DNA of 11,530 nt from Bacillota bacterium (GTDB taxonomy: Bacteria > Bacillota > Clostridia > Lachnospirales > Lachnospiraceae): assembly GCA_023398855.1 (NCBI GenBank), contig JAEWRS010000245.1, positions 1 through 11,530 on the forward strand. The letters run 5' to 3'. This document shows, piece after piece, positions 7,896-11,530 of this stretch. A program made the position numbers and the translations under genes. A model generated the notes under the pieces. The model was not told the DNA's origin. It did no database searches and saw only the letters and a program-made list of their open reading frames with translations. The first letter of the stretch is position 1. Every line of letters begins with the position of its first letter.

Positions 7896-7922
7896 GAAAA
7901 TAACAGAATCAGGGTGAATCTG
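7896..7922 (-). terminator. Weak terminator-like hairpin after the MarR-like gene
   Basis: CAGA-T-TCA and TGA-T-TCTG form a 7-pair stem with one T-T mismatch around a CCC loop, followed by TTATTTT. It lies 3 bases after the stop codon of the MarR-like gene and upstream of the next promoter. The stem is AT-rich and interrupted, so termination may be partial. Confidence 0.4.
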
Positions 7923-7924
7923 GT

Positions 7925-8506
7925 TCACATGATGACTTTATTCAGTATCTGTTCTAAAAAACCTTTTTCTTTATCCGTCAGCCGGGAAAAAATGCGGTCA
8001 TTTTCCCTCTTCCAGTCTCTCAATTCCTCTTTTGAAAATTCAAGCCCTTTCCCGGTAATGCAGACCATTTCATCACTGCCCATACCAGTCTTTCTGCCCA
8101 CATACCCCTTTTTCTCCAGCTTTTGCAAAGCCTTTTCCAGTTCCCTGGTATCCAGCCCGGAATCTTCCTTCAGTTCTTTTTGTGTCTGTCTGTCCTTTTC
8201 TGCCAAAGCCGCCAGAAGATAAAGCCTGGCTGCCTTGCCTTCCTGCTTTCCCATTTTCTTTTCAGACATCTGTTTGCAGCCCTTTTGGAACAGACGAACC
8301 AGTCTGATTTCAGACTGGAGGTTTTTCCACTCCTCTGCTTCAAGCTTAACTTCCCGGGGCTCCTTAAGACCGGGCGCCTTAGGCGGCTGTTTTTCCTTTA
8401 ACTTCTTTTCTGCCAGTGCCTTTCCCTTTCCGCAATGAGGGGATTTTAAAGAACAATGCCTTTTACAGTATGGACAGTGTTCTCCTGCAGGTATCTCTTT
8501 TTTCAT
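7925..8506 (-). CDS. MarR-like winged-helix protein with a Cys-rich N-terminus
   Basis: This 193-residue protein is probably a cytoplasmic DNA-binding regulator. Residues 11-25 read CPYCKRHCSLKSPHC, four cysteines spaced C-x2-C-x3-C-x6-C with two nearby histidines, which suggests a bound zinc or iron-sulfur centre. A Lys/Glu/Pro-rich linker (about 28-55) follows. Residues about 91-153 look like a winged helix-turn-helix. Helix AARLYLLAALAEKD is followed by the recognition region QKELKEDSGLDTRELEKALQKLEKKGYV, then a wing ending in MVCITGKG. The last 30 residues (LTDKEKGFLEQILNKV) resemble the C-terminal dimer helix of MarR proteins. The ATG at 8506 has GGAGG eight bases upstream. A strong promoter and candidate operator dyads precede it. 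MarR membership is a fold-level judgement; target genes and ligand are unknown. Confidence 0.8.
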   Translation of the reverse strand: MKKEIPAGEHCPYCKRHCSLKSPHCGKGKALAEKKLKEKQPPKAPGLKEPREVKLEAEEWKNLQSEIRLVRLFQKGCKQMSEKKMGKQEGKAARLYLLAALAEKDRQTQKELKEDSGLDTRELEKALQKLEKKGYVGRKTGMGSDEMVCITGKGLEFSKEELRDWKRENDRIFSRLTDKEKGFLEQILNKVIM

Positions 8507-8525
8507 TCCCGTTCCTCCATAAATG

Positions 8526-8560
8526 ACGTTGATTTTATATACTTAAATTAAAAATAACGT
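8526..8560. promoter_or_regulatory. Dyad in the leader of the MarR-like gene
   Basis: The minus strand carries ACGTTATTTT, then 14 AT-rich bases, then AAAATCAACGT: 10-base complementary arms with one bulged C. It lies between the predicted transcription start and the ribosome binding site. It may be an autoregulatory operator or a leader hairpin; chance is possible in such AT-rich DNA. Confidence 0.3.
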
Positions 8561-8585
8561 TGCCTGCTGTTTTGTTGATGCTATT

Positions 8586-8614
8586 ATTATATTTTTTTGG
8601 TGTGGTTATTTCAA
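8586..8614 (-). promoter_or_regulatory. Strong sigma-A promoter of the MarR-like gene
   Basis: TTGAAA (8614-8609) and a perfect TATAAT (8591-8586) are separated by exactly 17 bases, including an A7 run next to the -10 box. The predicted start is near 8579, about 73 bases before the ATG. It is the best promoter in the window. Confidence 0.75.
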
Positions 8615-8631
8615 GCTATTTTTTTATAACC
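8604..8631. promoter_or_regulatory. Inverted repeat spanning the -35 box of the MarR-like gene
   Basis: GGTTAT (8604-8609) and ATAACC (8626-8631) form a dyad with a 16-base spacer that covers the -35 hexamer. Its position would suit a repressor site, possibly for autoregulation. The same half-site appears again at 8744-8761. Confidence 0.25.
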
Positions 8632-8653
8632 TCCTTTTTTCACTTGAATATGC

Positions 8654-8697
8654 AAAAAAAGCTGGAACAGCAGCTTATAAAAGCCTGCAGCCCCAGC
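8654..8697 (-). terminator. Strong intrinsic terminator of the sugar-uptake operon
   Basis: On the minus strand GCTGGGGC pairs with GTTCCAGC (two G-U pairs). Inside it, GCA/TGC and GCTT/AAGC extend the stem with one bulged G around a TTAT loop. Seven uninterrupted T residues (8660-8654) follow directly. It lies 60 bases after the glucosidase stop and is the clearest terminator in the window; the plus strand lacks a matching T-run. Confidence 0.88.
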
Positions 8698-8743
8698 CAC
8701 TGGAAATCATGTTTTTTCCAGTCATTTGTCTGTCTTTTTTCTT

Positions 8744-8761
8744 ATAACCATCTCTGGTTAT
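8744..8761. repeat. Perfect inverted repeat overlapping the glucosidase stop codon
   Basis: ATAACCA-TCTC-TGGTTAT is a 7-base perfect inverted repeat on the plus strand. On the minus strand it becomes a hairpin with a GAGA (GNRA-type) loop that includes the TAA stop. No T-run follows on the minus strand, so it is not a stand-alone terminator; it could protect the 3' end or be a protein-binding dyad. Confidence 0.4.
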
Positions 8762-10455
8762 TGAAGTATCCTTCTGCCTTCATACGTGATAAACACAGAG
8801 GCTTCATAGGGTAAAAGCCTGTTTCTGTCTTTTCCATCCATTTGATCATAATTACTGATCAGGCATTCTGCCTCTTCTTTGCAGAATTCCTCAGGAATGG
8901 GAACTTGTATTTCCTCAGCTGCAAAATTACATAATACGAGCAGCTTTTCTTCTCCCAATTTCCTGGTGTAGGCAAATACCCTGGAATCTTCCTCCATCAA
9001 AGGCTCGTAGCTGCCATATACAATGATGTCATAACGTTTCCTAAGCTGGATCAGCTTCTTATAATAATGGAAAACAGAATTTTCATCCTTCACTTCCTTT
9101 TCAGCATTAATATCCTTAAAATTCGGGTTTACCTGGATCCATGGAGTACCAGTTGTAAATCCTGCATGAGGCTCTTCACTCCACTGCATGGGTGTTCTGG
9201 CATTATCCCTGCTCTTAAACCTTAAGCAGCTCATCATTTTCTCATGACTTACCAGCCCGGTACCCACCAACTGTTCATAGATATTCAAGCTTTCAATATC
9301 CTTAAACTGAGACATATCCTGGAAAGGAAAATTTGTCATACCCAGTTCCTCTCCCTGATAAATATAAGGCGTCCCCCTCAGAAGATGAAGACACGTTGCC
9401 AGCATCTTGGCTGAACGCTCTCTGTATTGCTCCCTGTCATCTCCAAACTGGGAAACAGCTCTGGGCTGATCATGATTATCCCAATACAGGCTGTTCCAGG
9501 CATTCTCCCCAAGCTCTGTCTGCCATTTGGAAAAAATCCGTTTCAGTTCCAGCAGACCCGGTCTTTGATCCGTCCACTTCCCAAATTCACCGTTTATTGA
9601 CACATGCTCAAAATGGAACACCATATGAAGCTCCTGCTCCTTTTCGCCGGAGTATTTTTTTGCCTCTTCAACGGTAACACCAAAAGCCTCTCCAACGGTC
9701 ATTAAATCATAACCAGACAAAACCCTGCTGTTCATTTCTTTTAAATATGTATGAACATTGGGACCGCTGGAGGCATAAGGAGTAAAATCACCGTACAGCC
9801 CATCCACTAACTCGCCGTCAGGAAGCCTGGGATCTTTTGATATCAAGTTGATGACATCCATTCGAAAGCCGTCAATGCCTTTCTGACACCACCAGTCCAT
9901 CATTTGAAACACTTCCTCTCTTACCTTGGGATTATCCCAATTGAGATCTGGCTGTTTCTTGGAAAACAGATGCAGATAATACATCTCCGTCTTACTGTCA
10001 TATTCCCATGCAGGGCCACCAAAGCAGGAGCCCCAGTTGTTGGGGAGGCTTCCGTCTTCTCTCCCTTCCCGCCATATGTAATAATCCCGGTAAGGGTTAT
10101 CCTTGCTGGTTCTGCTTTCCACAAACCACTTGTGCTCGTCGGATGTGTGATTTACCACCAGGTCCAGGATGAGCCTTATGCCTCTTTGATGAGCTTCTTT
10201 AAGCAGTTCATCAAAATCTTTCATGGATCCGAACTCATCCATAATCTCCTGGTAATCACTGATGTCATAACCATTGTCATCATTGGGAGACTGATAGATT
10301 GGTGAGAGCCAGATCACATCAATTCCTAACAGCTTTAAGTAATCCAGCTTCTCTGTGATTCCTTTTAAATCTCCTACTCCATCCCCGTTGCTATCCATAA
10401 AGCTCCTGGGATAAATCTGATACACCACTGCTTCCTTCCACCATCTTCGTTCCAT
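8758..10455 (-). CDS. malL: Oligo-1,6-glucosidase (GH13 family alpha-glucosidase)
   Basis: This cytoplasmic enzyme hydrolyses short alpha-glucosides, probably isomaltose-type alpha-1,6 links, to glucose. I take the ATG at 10455 (565 residues, MERRWWKEAVVYQIYPRSF) because family members start this way and AAAGGA lies 12 bases upstream. An ATG at 10476 would add 7 residues but lacks a ribosome binding site. Numbered from that longer start, the protein shows a calcium loop DSNGDGVGD (28-36), DLVVNH (105-110) and QPDLNW (175-180). The nucleophile is Asp207 in GFRMDVIN, the acid/base Glu263 in TVGEAF, and the third acid Asp336 in NHDQPR. Val208 after the nucleophile is associated with alpha-1,6 specificity, but also occurs in trehalose-6-phosphate hydrolases. 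QPDLNW and the absence of PTS genes nearby favour oligo-1,6-glucosidase. It is last in a sugar ABC operon. Confidence 0.9.
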   Translation of the reverse strand: MERRWWKEAVVYQIYPRSFMDSNGDGVGDLKGITEKLDYLKLLGIDVIWLSPIYQSPNDDNGYDISDYQEIMDEFGSMKDFDELLKEAHQRGIRLILDLVVNHTSDEHKWFVESRTSKDNPYRDYYIWREGREDGSLPNNWGSCFGGPAWEYDSKTEMYYLHLFSKKQPDLNWDNPKVREEVFQMMDWWCQKGIDGFRMDVINLISKDPRLPDGELVDGLYGDFTPYASSGPNVHTYLKEMNSRVLSGYDLMTVGEAFGVTVEEAKKYSGEKEQELHMVFHFEHVSINGEFGKWTDQRPGLLELKRIFSKWQTELGENAWNSLYWDNHDQPRAVSQFGDDREQYRERSAKMLATCLHLLRGTPYIYQGEELGMTNFPFQDMSQFKDIESLNIYEQLVGTGLVSHEKMMSCLRFKSRDNARTPMQWSEEPHAGFTTGTPWIQVNPNFKDINAEKEVKDENSVFHYYKKLIQLRKRYDIIVYGSYEPLMEEDSRVFAYTRKLGEEKLLVLCNFAAEEIQVPIPEEFCKEEAECLISNYDQMDGKDRNRLLPYEASVFITYEGRRILQ

Positions 10456-10482
10456 TTTATTATTCTGTCCTTTCATCGTGAA

Positions 10483-11337
10483 TTATTTGATTGCACCTTC
10501 TACCATGCCCTGAATGATCTGCTTTTGCGCAAGCAGGAATAGAATAACCACCGGTATCATGGCCAAAAAAGCTGCAGCTAATATTAAATCCCACTGCTTA
10601 ACATAAGAGCCTACAAAACTGCTTACAGCCACCGGCAGGGTTTTGATTCTTCCGTTTAATCCCAGCATAAGAGAAGGCAGAAGATAATCGTTCCATATCC
10701 AGATTCCATTTAATATGAGAACTGTCATCTGAACCGGCTTTAAGAGAGGAAATACCACCCTGAAAAAAGTCCCCTCCGGGCTGCAGCCGTCAATCCATGC
10801 CGCCTCCTCCAGTTCCCTTGGAACTCCTTTTATGAAGCCATGGAGGATAAAGACGGACATAGAACCGCCAAATCCCATATAAGCAATGATAATTCCCGTA
10901 TAGCTGCTGAGAAGGCGGATACCGGTAAAAACAGACAACTCCCGGAACGTGGATAAAAGGGGAAGCATTACCACCTGAAAAGGAATTACCATTGCCGCAA
11001 CAAATGTCATAAAAATAACATGGGACCAATTTGTCTTATTTCTGACCAATACCCAGGCAGCCATACTGGAGAAGACGGTTAACAGTGCCAGGCTGACTGT
11101 GGTTATGAACAAAGAGCTGTAAAAAGATTTCCAATAACTGAAATTCTGGTTATGGATCACATTTTGCAGGTTTACAAGCATCTGTCCCCAGTTTTCAGGG
11201 GGAGCAATGGGACTAATAACAATAGCCGCACTTTTCTTAGCCGCATTGAATATAACCAGAATAAAGGGGGATAAAACCAAAAGAGATAAAATAAATGCGG
11301 TCAGTTCCACAATCGTTCCTCTTAATTTTCTGCTCAC
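10483..11337 (-). CDS. malG: Carbohydrate ABC transporter permease, MalG type (CUT1)
   Basis: This is one of two membrane subunits of a sugar importer, 284 residues, with about six membrane helices (first at 8-30). The EAA loop that docks the ATPase is EEAAWIDGCSPEGTFFRVVF (177-196), followed by PLLKP. The region WIWNDYLLPSL (213-223) is typical of MalG-like CUT1 permeases, and the C-terminus QGMVEGAIK matches the usual ending. It starts with GTG at 11337, and that GTG overlaps the stop of the preceding permease as GTGA; GGAGGG lies about 10 bases upstream. The oligo-1,6-glucosidase follows within about 30 bases, implying an alpha-glucoside substrate. The ATPase is probably a shared MsmX/UgpC-type protein encoded elsewhere, since none is visible here. 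The gene symbol denotes family, not proven maltose transport. Confidence 0.93.
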   Translation of the reverse strand: MSRKLRGTIVELTAFILSLLVLSPFILVIFNAAKKSAAIVISPIAPPENWGQMLVNLQNVIHNQNFSYWKSFYSSLFITTVSLALLTVFSSMAAWVLVRNKTNWSHVIFMTFVAAMVIPFQVVMLPLLSTFRELSVFTGIRLLSSYTGIIIAYMGFGGSMSVFILHGFIKGVPRELEEAAWIDGCSPEGTFFRVVFPLLKPVQMTVLILNGIWIWNDYLLPSLMLGLNGRIKTLPVAVSSFVGSYVKQWDLILAAAFLAMIPVVILFLLAQKQIIQGMVEGAIK

Positions 11338-11530
11338 AGTTCAATCTCCCTCCTTTTACTGATGGTTACCTGGGTCAGAGACACAATTGCCAAAATAATA
11401 AAGAAAACAACTGCTTTTGTCTGTCCCAGAGCATACTGGTTCTTTGCAATGGCTGTATTGTAAATATTTAAGGCCAAAAACTCAGTGGAAGCAATTGCCT
11501 TTGCCCCTAAAATTCTGCTTGGTGCTCCGT
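11334..11530 (-). CDS. malF: Carbohydrate ABC transporter permease, MalF type (partial, C-terminal 64 residues)
   Basis: Reading the minus strand in the frame that ends at the TGA 11336-11334 gives an open stretch to the window edge. The translation contains GAPSRILGAKAIASTEFLAL and YNTAIAKNQYALGQTKAVV. A last membrane helix (VFFIILAIVSLTQV) and a basic tail SKRREIEL follow. This is the standard C-terminus of MalF-like CUT1 permeases, where GxPxxxT and NxYGxGxA patterns precede the final helix. Its stop overlaps the malG start by GTGA, so the two partner permeases are probably translationally coupled. The rest of the gene and the binding protein lie beyond the window. Confidence 0.88.
   Translation of the reverse strand, partial: GAPSRILGAKAIASTEFLALNIYNTAIAKNQYALGQTKAVVFFIILAIVSLTQVTISKRREIEL

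Noticed and set aside
8700..8721. Inverted repeat CTGGAAA/TTTCCAG between the glucosidase stop and its terminator
   Set aside because: The 7-pair stem has an 8-base loop and no T-run after it on the minus strand. It may be a minor structure upstream of the real terminator but supports no function alone.
8560..8814. Plus-strand frame of 84 codons with a hydrophobic start, across the gap before the MarR-like gene
   Set aside because: It needs a TTG start with no ribosome binding site. It runs through a minus-strand promoter, a strong terminator and the end of the glucosidase, and the hydrophobic look comes from T-rich DNA.
9904..10305. Plus-strand open frame of 133 codons inside the glucosidase
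   Set aside because: It is antisense to the GH13 catalytic region, whose motifs are intact on the minus strand.

Overview
This window looks like ordinary chromosome from a low-to-mid GC Gram-positive anaerobe of the Clostridia, most likely a Lachnospiraceae (Lacrimispora/Clostridium cluster XIVa type). That placement is inferred from strong AGGAGG-type ribosome binding sites, sigma-A-like promoters, a fused SecDF, a lipoprotein-anchored peptide-binding protein, and the protein style. I ran no database search. Every gene I can support lies on the minus strand, so transcription runs from high to low coordinates. I see no mobile element, CRISPR array, tRNA or rRNA.

Reading with transcription, the right end (11530 to about 8650) is the tail of a carbohydrate-uptake operon. 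It holds the last 64 codons of a MalF-type permease, a MalG-type permease whose GTG start overlaps the malF stop, and a GH13 oligo-1,6-glucosidase. A strong intrinsic terminator follows at 8654-8697. The natural reading is import of short alpha-glucosides (isomalto-oligosaccharide type) and their cytoplasmic hydrolysis. The binding protein and the operon's regulatory region lie outside the window.

Next comes a good sigma-A promoter (8586-8614) and a 193-residue MarR-like winged-helix protein with an unusual cysteine-rich N-terminus. A second promoter then serves a 142-residue single-pass membrane protein of unknown function, which most likely starts at a TTG codon. It is followed 38 bases later by secDF, the fused protein-export motor subunit, which ends at a large hairpin terminator (5090-5138).

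The left half (5001 to 1) is a complete-looking peptide ABC importer operon, dppA-B-C-D-F: promoter, lipoprotein binding protein, an internal terminator-like hairpin, two permeases and two ATPases. The last ATPase is cut by the window edge. dppB/dppC and dppD/dppF each overlap by one base (TAATG), suggesting translational coupling, and the hairpin after dppA probably lets the binding protein be made in excess.

Nothing here is a clearly new system. The points most worth following are the Cys-rich MarR-like regulator, the unknown membrane protein upstream of secDF, and several inverted repeats around the promoters that may be operators or leader structures.
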